From assembly GCF_040267705.1 (NCBI RefSeq), contig NZ_CP158374.1, forward strand, positions 3,224,001-3,288,000: DNA of 64,000 nt. The letters run 5' to 3'. The notes below the pieces were generated by a model. That model worked only from the letters and a program-made list of their open reading frames with translations, was not told the origin of the DNA and did no database searches. Below, in pieces: positions 15,031 through 21,705 of this stretch. This DNA comes from Agromyces sp. G08B096 (lineage in GTDB: Bacteria; Actinomycetota; Actinomycetes; Actinomycetales; Microbacteriaceae). Within the stretch, counting starts at the first letter, position 1. Each line of letters opens with the position of its first letter. The translations under genes were made by a program, and so were the position numbers.

Positions 15031-15728
15031 GCGACTTCTCCTGTCGTGGTGTTGACGACGAGGGGCGCCTGCCCCTCATCGGGGCGGCGGGCGCCGCAGT
15101 GCCGGCAGTAGCCGGAGGTCTCGTAGGAGTGCTCGCCGGCACGACGGCCAGGGCACTTCGACTCGCTCGACTTGAGGCGAGCGGCAGCCAACGCGGCGGA
15201 GCCGCCAGAGGGCCGGGCGCTCTGCGCCTCCGATCTCGCTCTGTGGTTGCTTTGGGAAGTCTTAGAGAGTGTTTTAACTGGTGTTCTTATAGGCGTTGGA
15301 TCATCCAATGCGGTCCGCGTTGGATCATCCGATGCGGCGATCGACTTATCCACAGGCCGCGTTGGATCATCCAATGCGGTTCCGAAGAGGGCCAGGTCGC
15401 CCTGGTCGTGCGGGTCGCTGATCTCCCAGTCGTGGCCCAGGAACTGCGAGCCGACGCCCTTGATCGGGATGCGCTTGAGGTAGCCGGCCTGCTCCAGCTC
15501 TTCGACGGCCGTGCGCACGGCGTCGATGCCTTCCCTGGGCGACTCGGCGGCGAGGTTCTGGAGCGTGATGGCCCAGCCGTCATCGTGCGACCAGACGGCC
15601 GAGAGGATGCCTCGGGCTCGATAGCTGAGGTTCTTGTCGCGGAGCCAGGAGTTCGCGATCTGGGTGAAGTTGCGCTCGTACCGTGCGCGGCGTCGGATGA
15701 GGCGCGGTTCGCGGCCGGCGCCGCTCAT
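15027..15728 (-). CDS. Phage replication initiator-like winged-helix protein
   Basis: 233 residues from MSGAGREP (an ATG at 15770 would add 14). Residues 12-95 form a winged helix as in many replication or regulator proteins (FTQIANSWLRDKNLSYRARG, ITLQNLAAE, AVRTAVEELEQAGYLKR). The central part is low in order and includes three DDPTR-like repeats that are encoded by DNA iterons. The C-terminus has a possible zinc ribbon (C...H...YCRHCGARRP). The origin-like DNA inside the gene parallels lambda O. It is the first gene of the leftward operon and divergent from the repressor. Confidence 0.72.
   Translation of the reverse strand: MSGAGREPRLIRRRARYERNFTQIANSWLRDKNLSYRARGILSAVWSHDDGWAITLQNLAAESPREGIDAVRTAVEELEQAGYLKRIPIKGVGSQFLGHDWEISDPHDQGDLALFGTALDDPTRPVDKSIAASDDPTRTALDDPTPIRTPVKTLSKTSQSNHRARSEAQSARPSGGSAALAAARLKSSESKCPGRRAGEHSYETSGYCRHCGARRPDEGQAPLVVNTTTGEVA
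15256..15379 (-). other. Candidate replication origin: three iterons, DnaA box, AT-rich segment
   Basis: Three copies of a 21-base iteron (GCGTTGGATCATCC then R-ATGCGG) lie at 15293-15313, 15317-15337 and 15359-15379, the middle one with one change. Each has the near-palindrome TTGGATCATCCAA. A perfect DnaA box TTATCCACA sits at 15346-15354 between iterons 2 and 3. Next to iteron 1 is a stretch (15256-15292) much richer in A/T than the surrounding DNA. In the direction of the gene, iterons come first and the AT-rich part second, the order found in the lambda origin inside gene O. Confidence 0.75.
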
Positions 15729-15744
15729 CGGCGCGTCCCAATTT

Positions 15745-15793
15745 TGTGCATAACGCCCACGTTCATCCACAGTGTGAATAAGTCTGTGGATTG
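15745..15793. promoter_or_regulatory. Cluster of four DnaA-box-like 9-mers
   Basis: TGTGCATAA (15745-15753), TCATCCACA (15763-15771), TGTGAATAA (15773-15781) and TGTGGATTG (15785-15793) differ by one or two bases from TTATCCACA or its complement. They fill the divergent space upstream of the replication gene. They may bind host DnaA; alternatively they are Cro/repressor operators, since they also cover the likely leftward promoter. Confidence 0.55.
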
Positions 15794-15835
15794 ATCGCGG
15801 CGTGTCGCGATTTTGGGCGCGGTGCGCGATATGCT
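15794..15835 (+). promoter_or_regulatory. Repressor promoter with candidate operators
   Basis: A palindrome ATCGCG-N6-CGCGAT spans 15794-15811 and a third half-site CGCGAT lies at 15825-15830. A -10-like TATGCT at 15830-15835 places transcription start at or next to the ATG at 15843, so the repressor mRNA is probably leaderless. Position suggests autoregulation. Confidence 0.5.
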
Positions 15836-15842
15836 GGCGCCC

Positions 15843-16142
15843 ATGACGATGTTCGTGGAAACCCCGACCGGAACGCTGGCGGAACGCCTACGGAAGGCTC
15901 GCCTGCTCGCTGACCTCGACCAGAACGAGCTGGCGGCTCAGCTCGGCATCGCGCGCAACTCGATCTCGAACTACGAGACCGGGCGCAGCGAGCCGAGCGC
16001 CTCGACGTTCGTTCGGTGGGCGCAGATTACCGGCGTGACGCTCGAATGGCTCGCCGAGGGCGTTAACGCGAAAACGGCCCCAGTCGAAACTGGAGCCGTT
16101 CGCTCAGTGCGCCCGGAGGGACTCGAACCCCCAACCTTCTGA
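15843..16142 (+). CDS. Phage immunity repressor, XRE/HTH type, 3' end in the att site
   Basis: 99 residues from MTMFVETPTG. Residues 10-65 form a Cro/C1-type helix-turn-helix (LAERLRKARLLADLDQNELA, LGIARNSISNYETGRSEPSA), followed by WAQITGVTLEWLAEG. The last 12 or so codons (RSVRPEGLEPPTF) are antisense to the 3' half of tRNA-Arg, and codons just before them form the tRNA terminator hairpin. The C-terminus is thus created by integration and would differ in the free phage. ATGs at 15813 and 15831 are possible but lie in promoter-like sequence. Divergent from the replication operon. Confidence 0.82.
   Translation: MTMFVETPTGTLAERLRKARLLADLDQNELAAQLGIARNSISNYETGRSEPSASTFVRWAQITGVTLEWLAEGVNAKTAPVETGAVRSVRPEGLEPPTF
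16073..16100 (-). terminator. tRNA-Arg terminator inside the repressor reading frame
   Basis: Arms AACGGC-C-CCAGT and ACTGG-A-GCCGTT close on a CGAA loop. On the minus strand the stem is followed by TTTTCG, a Rho-independent form, 8 bases after the tRNA 3' end. It therefore ends the tRNA transcript, while the same bases encode repressor residues around KTAPVETGAV. Confidence 0.8.
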
Positions 16143-16150
16143 TCCGTAGT
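16108..16150. other. Prophage attachment site (right junction)
   Basis: Phage genes run up to the tRNA 3' end and host-type genes begin beyond its 5' end. Tyrosine integrases commonly recombine in tRNA 3' halves, so the core is expected between the anticodon stem and the 3' end. The exact borders need the left junction, which is not in the window. Confidence 0.7.
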
Positions 16151-16180
16151 CAGATGCTCTATCCATTGAGCTACGGGCGC
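16108..16180 (-). tRNA. tRNA-Arg (ACG)
   Basis: 73 bases fold as a full cloverleaf: acceptor GCGCCCG/CGGGCGC, D arm GCTC...GAGC, anticodon stem TCTGA/TCAGA with loop CTACGGA (anticodon ACG) and T arm GGGGGTTCGAGTCCCTC (one G-T). CCA is not encoded. The 3' half is on the prophage side and was probably restored by the phage attachment site. Confidence 0.97.
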
Positions 16181-16237
16181 GTGGGATGTCACCTGCGCAC
16201 TCACGGCGATCAGGCAACCACGTAACTCTAACCCACG

Positions 16238-16286
16238 GCGCCGCGGAGCGCCAATCGAGCGCCGCGGAGCGCCGATCGAGCGCCGC
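16238..16286. repeat. Two and a third tandem 21-base repeats
   Basis: The unit begins GCGCCGCGGAGCGCC and ends ATCGA (copies at 16238-16258 and 16259-16279, one base different, then GCGCCGC). It lies between the tRNA-Arg 5' end and the permease stop. The stretch 16181-16331 holds no gene; it must contain the tRNA promoter and possibly the end of the sugar operon. Confidence 0.6.
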
Positions 16287-16331
16287 CCGGCGTCGACCGG
16301 GCACCCCCGACCACCGATCGAGCGACCTCGG

Positions 16332-17354
16332 TCATCCCTTCACCGCCCCGCCGAGCCCAGCACCGCGGAGGAACAATCGCTGGAACACGAGGAACAGGAC
16401 GACCGGGATGAGCGTCGAGATCGCCAGAGCGGCGAGGAAGACGTCGAGCTCGGTCTGCGACTGGACCGCTGGCAGACGAACGGAGAGCGGCTGGACGGCC
16501 GGGTCGGGCAGCACGAGCAGCGGCCACAGGAAGTCCTTCCAGGCCGCGATGACCGCGAACACCGACACGACGCCGAGGATCGGCTTCGACATGGGCAGCA
16601 CGATCGACCAGAACATCCGGAACGGCCCGGCCCCGTCGGTGCGGGCCGCCTCGAAGACCTCGCGCGGGAGCCCGTCGAAGAACCGCTTCACGAGGAGGAT
16701 GTTGAACGCGTTGGCCGCTGCCGGCAACCACACCGCCCAGTACGTGTTGAGCAGCGAGGTGTCGATGAGCGGCGGGTGCAGCACGGTCAGGTACAGCGGC
16801 ACGAGCAGCACGACCGCGGGGATGAACAGCGTCGCGAGCACGAGCACGTTCAGCACCGGGGCGTACTTCGGCCGGAGCACCGACAGTGCGTACCCGGCGG
16901 TCGTCGCGACCAGCAGCTGGAAGAACCACGACCCCGCGGCGACCCAGATCGTGTTGAGGAAGTACTGATCGATGTGGATGTCGTTCCAGGCCGTCGCGAG
17001 GTTCGCCCAGTCGATGCCGCTCGGCCACAGCTCGAACGGATGGCTCAGCGTGTCCTGCGTCGTCGACACCGCCGACTTCGCGAGCCACAGCAGCGGCCCG
17101 AGGCCCGCGACCACGAGGCCGACGAAGAGGAAGAGCTGCACGAGCGTCATCGACGCCCGCACGGGTCGGCGGCGCCGGTCGTGGGCGCTGAGGATGCCGC
17201 GGTCGGAGGCATCCTCGTTCGCATCGCCCGCGCGGCGGCCGAGACGCCGGCGCTCGGGGCGGGCCGGGAGCGATCCGGTCGCCGCGTCGACGGCGGCTCC
17301 CTCGACGACGGCGGTCGCGCCTCCGGGCGCGGACTCTGGCATGGGGGCGGTCAA
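16332..17354 (-). CDS. Carbohydrate ABC transporter permease (MalG/CUT1 type)
   Basis: 340 residues from a TTG start placed 6 bases after GGAG and overlapping the stop of the first permease (TTGA); an ATG at 17342 is the alternative. After a long charged N-terminus (to about 65) come six membrane helices. The EAA loop that contacts the ATPase reads EVFEAARTDGAGPFRMFWSI, and the end RGAGLGGAVKG is typical of MalG. It forms the channel with the gene at 17351-18337. No ATPase gene is nearby; actinobacterial CUT1 systems commonly share one ATPase (MsiK). Confidence 0.9.
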   Translation of the reverse strand: MTAPMPESAPGGATAVVEGAAVDAATGSLPARPERRRLGRRAGDANEDASDRGILSAHDRRRRPVRASMTLVQLFLFVGLVVAGLGPLLWLAKSAVSTTQDTLSHPFELWPSGIDWANLATAWNDIHIDQYFLNTIWVAAGSWFFQLLVATTAGYALSVLRPKYAPVLNVLVLATLFIPAVVLLVPLYLTVLHPPLIDTSLLNTYWAVWLPAAANAFNILLVKRFFDGLPREVFEAARTDGAGPFRMFWSIVLPMSKPILGVVSVFAVIAAWKDFLWPLLVLPDPAVQPLSVRLPAVQSQTELDVFLAALAISTLIPVVLFLVFQRLFLRGAGLGGAVKG

Positions 17355-18337
17355 TTCGTGCTCCACCGTTCGGTGAGCTTGAAGTAGGCCCAGCTCAGCA
17401 ATCCGAGGAAGATCGCGAGCATGAGGCTGAGGGCGGTCGCCTCGCCGTAATCGCCGCCCAGACTGTTCTGGAAGGCGTACCGGTAGATCAGCAGCAGGAT
17501 CGTGAGCGTCGCGTTGTTCGGGCCGCCGCCCGTGAACAGGAACGGCTCGAGGAAGACCTGCGAGGTCGCGATGATCTGCAGGATCAGCATGATGAAGAGG
17601 ATGCCCCGCAGCTGCGGCAGCGTGACGTGCCAGATCTTGCGCCAGATGCCCGCCCCGTCGACCTCCGCGGCGTCGTACAGCTCGGGCGGCACGGCGATGA
17701 GGGCGGCGAGGTAGACGATGATCGACCCGCCCGCGCCCGCCCAGGTCGCCTCGAGCACGAGCGAGGGCATCGCCGTCGCCGACGACTGCAGCCACGGCTG
17801 GGGCGGGATGCCGACCCACCCGAGCACCGTGTTGAAGACGCCGTCGGCGCCGCCGGAGTAGAACACCTTCCAGAGCAGCACCGCGACGACCGGCGGGATG
17901 ACGACCGGCAGGTAGGCGAGCGCGCTGTAGAGGCCCTTGCCGCGCCTGACCTCGCTCATCATGACGGCGAGCAGGATCGGCAGCGGGAAGCCGAACAGCA
18001 GCGCGAGCAGGGCGAAGTACAGCGTGTTCAGGACGGCGACGCCGAGGTTCGGGTCGGCCAGCACCCGGGCGAAGTTGTCGAGCCCGACCCACGCGGGCGG
18101 GGTGATCAGGTTCGTCTTCTGGAAGCTCATCACCACCGACTGCACGATGGGGCCCCAGCTGAACACCCCGAAGACGATGAGCATCGGCGCGAGGAAGACG
18201 AGGTTCGACAGTCCTCCGCCGCGCACCCACGTGATCGGCGTCCGGCGGCGGCGCCCCGTCGCGGAGGCCCGCGGCGGGGTCGCCGGCGGCGGGCCGTCCG
18301 GTGCGGTCGCGGCATCCGGTTCTCTGGTCATGGTCAT
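17351..18337 (-). CDS. Carbohydrate ABC transporter permease (MalF/CUT1 type)
   Basis: 328 residues; the start follows GGAGGAACGAAGCCG. A Pro/Arg-rich cytoplasmic N-terminus (about 45) precedes six membrane segments; the EAA motif is ELYDAAEVDGAGIWRKIWHV. The pair with the following gene should import an oligosaccharide delivered by the lipoprotein at 18425-19783. All three share an operon with the GH13 enzyme, which suggests an alpha-glucoside as substrate. Confidence 0.9.
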   Translation of the reverse strand: MTMTREPDAATAPDGPPPATPPRASATGRRRRTPITWVRGGGLSNLVFLAPMLIVFGVFSWGPIVQSVVMSFQKTNLITPPAWVGLDNFARVLADPNLGVAVLNTLYFALLALLFGFPLPILLAVMMSEVRRGKGLYSALAYLPVVIPPVVAVLLWKVFYSGGADGVFNTVLGWVGIPPQPWLQSSATAMPSLVLEATWAGAGGSIIVYLAALIAVPPELYDAAEVDGAGIWRKIWHVTLPQLRGILFIMLILQIIATSQVFLEPFLFTGGGPNNATLTILLLIYRYAFQNSLGGDYGEATALSLMLAIFLGLLSWAYFKLTERWSTN

Positions 18338-18424
18338 CGGCTTCGTTCCTCCGTCGCGGCTGGCGGGTGGCCGGAGGCCGCGGCCGTGCGGGAAGGGCAC
18401 GGCCGCGGCATCCGGGCTCGGCGG

Positions 18425-19783
18425 CTACTCGTCGAGCAGGGCCTGCGCGTCGACGTCGATCTGCTTCAGCAGCGCATCGATGTCGGCGTTCTCGTCGGTC
18501 AGGACGGCCTGGACGAGGTTGTCCATGAGCGCGTAGATCGGCTGGGTCTGGCCCTTGAACTCGCCGACCGGCGTCTGCTCGAAGATCCCCTCGGTGAACC
18601 CGGTCATCTGGTCGAGCGGGACGTTGATGTAGTCGGCGATCCACTCCTGCGACTCGAGGTAGGTCTCCTGGTCGAGCACGGGGAGCACAGGCGTGCCGAC
18701 GGCCTGGTCGGCCTCGGCGAGCGCCTTCGCGTCGGCGACCGCGGCATCCTCGTTCAGCAGCTTCTGCATGTAGTACCAGTCGATCCAGGTGACCGCGGCC
18801 GCCTTGGTCTCCTCGTCGACCGTGGGCGCGACCACGGCGATGTCGCCGCCGCCCAGCACGCCGCCGCCGTCTTCGGTGGGGATGACGGTGAGGCCGTACT
18901 GGTCGGGGCTCATGCCGAAGTCGCGCACGAGGGCGGTGTAGACGTCGGAGCCGGTGGTGTACATGCCGATGTTGCCGGCGGCGAACTCCTGGTTGATCGA
19001 CCCCCAGTCGAGGTCGAAGTTCGCCCCCATGGAGTTGTCCTCCCAGCGCAGGTCGTGCAGGTACTGCAGCGTCTCGCGCGTGGCCTCGTTGTCGATCGTC
19101 GACGTGTACGTGCCGTCGCCGTTGTCGGTCTGCAGCTCCGCGCCGCGTGAGTCGGCCTGCACCGAGAGCTGCCAGCCGCCCGTGTTGCCCGTCGTCATGG
19201 TGGCGTACCCGGCCTTGCCGGTCTTCTCGGCGATGGTCTTCGCGGCCGCGCGGACCTCGTCCCACGTGGTCGGCGGCTGGTCGGGGTCGAGCCCGGCCTG
19301 CTCGAACAGCTCGCGGTTGTAGTGCAGGCCGTTCGCGTACGCCTGCCGCGGGAAGCCGTAGAGCTTGCCGTCGTCGCCCGTGACCTCGTTCAGGATGACG
19401 GGGTTGAACTTGTCGGTGTAGCCGAGCTCCTCGATCTCGTCCGTCAGGTCCATGAGCTGGTCGTTCTCGAGCAGCGTCTTGGAGTCGGTGAACGGCACGG
19501 TGAAGACGTCGGGGAGGCTGCCGCCCGCGAGCTGCGCCGCGAACGTCGGCGCGGTCCACTCGTACTCGACGCCGACGACGTCGATGTCGGGATGTTCCTC
19601 CTCGAACTGCTTCTCCTGCTCGGCGAAGGCGTCGTACGCGGCCTGGTCGGCGCCGGGCGGGAAGGTGGCGACGCGGAGCTCGAGCTTGCCGTCGTCTTCG
19701 GCGGCCTGGCTGCATGCGGCGAGCGAGCCCACCATCACGAGCGCGGTGAGACCCGCGATCGCGATGCTGTGTGGTGACTTCAT
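18425..19783 (-). CDS. Sugar-binding lipoprotein of ABC transporter
   Basis: 452 residues. A signal peptide ends in the lipobox LAAC (Cys24). The mature part is a cluster-B type extracellular sugar-binding protein (RVATFPPGADQAAYDAFAEQ, LPDVFTVPFTDSKTLLEND, GFPRQAYANGLHYNRELFEQ, GGGDIAVVAPTVDEETKAAA). It captures sugar outside the membrane for the two permeases encoded next, with gaps of 87 and -4 bases. A ribosome binding site GAAAGGATC lies upstream. Substrate cannot be read from sequence; the linked GH13 enzyme favours maltose, isomaltose or trehalose-type sugars. Confidence 0.9.
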   Translation of the reverse strand: MKSPHSIAIAGLTALVMVGSLAACSQAAEDDGKLELRVATFPPGADQAAYDAFAEQEKQFEEEHPDIDVVGVEYEWTAPTFAAQLAGGSLPDVFTVPFTDSKTLLENDQLMDLTDEIEELGYTDKFNPVILNEVTGDDGKLYGFPRQAYANGLHYNRELFEQAGLDPDQPPTTWDEVRAAAKTIAEKTGKAGYATMTTGNTGGWQLSVQADSRGAELQTDNGDGTYTSTIDNEATRETLQYLHDLRWEDNSMGANFDLDWGSINQEFAAGNIGMYTTGSDVYTALVRDFGMSPDQYGLTVIPTEDGGGVLGGGDIAVVAPTVDEETKAAAVTWIDWYYMQKLLNEDAAVADAKALAEADQAVGTPVLPVLDQETYLESQEWIADYINVPLDQMTGFTEGIFEQTPVGEFKGQTQPIYALMDNLVQAVLTDENADIDALLKQIDVDAQALLDE

Positions 19784-19855
19784 TGTCCAGATCCTTTCGG
19801 TGCTGTGTTCAGGTGTGGTGCGGTGGGTGCGTGCCGCGCGAGGCGGCCGCGGCGG

Positions 19856-21532
19856 TCAGCTGTTCGCAGGGGGTACGCGCAGCCAGGCCGTCGCATCGGT
19901 CGGGAGCAGGCCGTCCTCGAGCGGGGCGCTCGCGAGCAGGATGCTCTCGTGGTCGGGCAGGGCGACGCTCGCCCGCCCGAGGTTCGTGATCGACACGAGG
20001 TCATCGCCCCGGCGGAAGCAGAGCACCTCGGGTCCGCGGTCGACCCAGGTCATCGGGCCGTCGCCGAGCGCGGCCTCGCGGCGCCGGATGCGCAGCGCCT
20101 GGCGGTAGAGCCAGAGCATGGAGGCGGGGTCGGCCTCCTGCGCCTGCACGCTCAGCGCCGCCCACTCGGGCGGCTGCGGGAGCCAGGGCGCGGCGGCCGC
20201 CCCGTCGGGGCTGAAGCCGTACGGCGCCGAGGTGCCGCGCCAGGGCAGCGGCACCCGGCAGCCGTCGCGGCCGGGGTCGACGCCGCCCGAGCGGAAGTGC
20301 ATGGGGTCGTCCAGCACCTCGCGGGGCAGCTCCACCTCCGGCAGGCCGAGCTCGTCGCCCTGGTACAGGTACAGCGATCCCGGCAGGGCCGCGGTGAGCA
20401 GCGCGGCCGCGCGGGCGCGGCGCCGGCCGAGCTCGAGGTCGGTCGGGGTGCCGAACCGTTTCTTGGCGAACGCGAACGAGGAGTCCTCCCGGCCGTACCT
20501 CGTGACGGGCCGGGTGACGTCGTGGTTGGAGAGGACCCAGGTGCTCGGCGCCCCGACGGGCGCGTGCGCGTCGAGCATCAGGTCGATCGAGGCGCGCAGC
20601 TCGGCGGCGTCCCACGGCCGCGACATGAAGTCGAAGTTGAAGGCCGTGTGCATCTCGTCGGGGCGGAGGTACGCGGCGAAGCGGGAGGCATCCGGCACCC
20701 AGACCTCGCCCACGAGCACGCGAGTGCCGTCGTAGGAGTCGGCGATGCGTCGCCAGGCGCGGTACACGTCGTGCACCTCGTCGCGGTCTTCCGTGGGGTG
20801 GGCGCCCGGCTCGACGACGTCGGGGACCTCGGGCAGTGCGGGGTCCTTGATGAGCAGGCCCGCGGAGTCGATGCGGACGCCCGCGACGCCCCGGTCGAAC
20901 CAGAACCGGAGGATGTCCTCGTGCTCGGCGCGGACGTCGGGGTGGTTCCAGTTGAGGTCGGGCTGCTCGGGCGTGAACAGGTGCAGGTACCACTCGCCGG
21001 GCGTGCCGTCGGGCTCGGTGGTGCGGGTCCACGTGTCGCCCTGGAAGTTCGAGACCCAGCGGGTGGGCATCTCGTCGCCGTTCGGTCCCTTGCCGGGGTG
21101 GAACCAGAAGCGCTCGCGCTCGGGGCTGCCGGGGCCGGCGGCGAGCGCGGCCTGGAACCAGGGATGCTCCGAGCTGACGTGGTTCGGGACGATGTCGATG
21201 ATCGTGCGGATGCCGAGCGCGGCGGCCTCGGCGATGAGCAGCTCGGCGTCGGCGAGGGTGCCGAAGGCCGGGTGGATGTCCCGGTAGTCGGCGACGTCGT
21301 ATCCGCCGTCGGCGAGGGGCGACGGGTACCACGGGTTGAACCAGAGCGCGTCGACCCCGAGCTCCTTCAGGTAGCCGAGCCGGCTCCGAACGCCCCGAAG
21401 GTCACCGGTGCCGTCGCCGTCGGAATCGGCGAAGCTGCGCACGTAGACCTGGTAGATGACGGCGCTGCGCCACCAGAGGGCGTCGTCCGCGGGAGCGGCG
21501 GGCGCCGCGGCATCCGTCAGGGGCATCGTCAC
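19856..21532 (-). CDS. GH13 alpha-glucosidase / oligo-1,6-glucosidase
   Basis: 558 residues, counting from a GTG start 9 bases after GGAG. The (beta/alpha)8 motifs are intact: DIVPNHVS, GVRIDSAG with nucleophile D222, LVGEVWV with acid/base E276, and LSNHDVTR with D338. The opening YQVYVRSFADSDGDGTGDLR is typical of the exo-acting GH13 glucosidases. No signal peptide, so it should hydrolyse imported alpha-glucosides in the cytoplasm. First gene of the operon that continues into the sugar transporter; about 170 bases of AT-richer DNA lie upstream. Confidence 0.92.
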   Translation of the reverse strand: MTMPLTDAAAPAAPADDALWWRSAVIYQVYVRSFADSDGDGTGDLRGVRSRLGYLKELGVDALWFNPWYPSPLADGGYDVADYRDIHPAFGTLADAELLIAEAAALGIRTIIDIVPNHVSSEHPWFQAALAAGPGSPERERFWFHPGKGPNGDEMPTRWVSNFQGDTWTRTTEPDGTPGEWYLHLFTPEQPDLNWNHPDVRAEHEDILRFWFDRGVAGVRIDSAGLLIKDPALPEVPDVVEPGAHPTEDRDEVHDVYRAWRRIADSYDGTRVLVGEVWVPDASRFAAYLRPDEMHTAFNFDFMSRPWDAAELRASIDLMLDAHAPVGAPSTWVLSNHDVTRPVTRYGREDSSFAFAKKRFGTPTDLELGRRRARAAALLTAALPGSLYLYQGDELGLPEVELPREVLDDPMHFRSGGVDPGRDGCRVPLPWRGTSAPYGFSPDGAAAAPWLPQPPEWAALSVQAQEADPASMLWLYRQALRIRRREAALGDGPMTWVDRGPEVLCFRRGDDLVSITNLGRASVALPDHESILLASAPLEDGLLPTDATAWLRVPPANS

Positions 21533-21604
21533 TGGTGCGGTCTCCTCGTTCGGCGGCGGGCCGGCGTTCGAAGGAGACACCGGCGTCGATGCCGGTCAAC
21601 GTAA

Positions 21605-21677
21605 TGACAGCAACAGAATGATGCAACTATTCAACAATCGAGCATCAGGTTGCGATGATTTGCGTGGAATTGCGGTT
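21605..21677 (-). promoter_or_regulatory. AT-rich promoter region of the alpha-glucoside operon
   Basis: This stretch between the LacI gene terminator and the GH13 start is clearly richer in A/T than its surroundings and has imperfect dyads such as TGATGC...GCATCA. It likely carries the promoter and operator, but I cannot define the elements. Confidence 0.4.
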
Positions 21678-21704
21678 CCGGTTTGCGGGATCCGCGCAAA
21701 CCGG
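21678..21704 (-). terminator. Hairpin after the LacI gene
   Basis: Perfect 10-bp arms CCGGTTTGCG (21678-21687) and CGCAAACCGG (21695-21704) with a 7-base loop, one base after the LacI stop. No T-tract, which is normal for high-GC actinobacteria. Confidence 0.75.
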
Positions 21705-21705
21705 G

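Larger units (their letters stand above)
1..16150. mobile_element. Compact siphovirus prophage, right-hand part
   Basis: A nearly unbroken minus-strand block runs in head-to-tail phage order (replication, terminase, portal, capsid, tail, lysis) and ends in a tRNA-Arg gene whose 3' half it supplies. A repressor on the plus strand closes the right end. The structural set appears complete in about 15 kb, comparable to the very small siphoviruses known from Arthrobacter and Microbacterium. No integrase and no second copy of the tRNA 3' end are visible, so the left junction probably lies before position 1. The left limit given here is only the window edge. Confidence 0.9.

Noticed and set aside
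16100-16142. Treating the end of the repressor frame as an ordinary conserved protein tail
   Set aside because: The residues GLEPPTF are the usual translation of an antisense tRNA T arm, so similarity of this tail to database proteins would be meaningless.
1-16150. Search for an integrase or excisionase
   Set aside because: No protein with the tyrosine or serine recombinase motifs is present in the window; it is predicted to the left and not annotated.
19805-21604. Plus-strand frame of 599 codons opposite the GH13 gene
   Set aside because: Shadow frame; the minus strand has all GH13 catalytic motifs.
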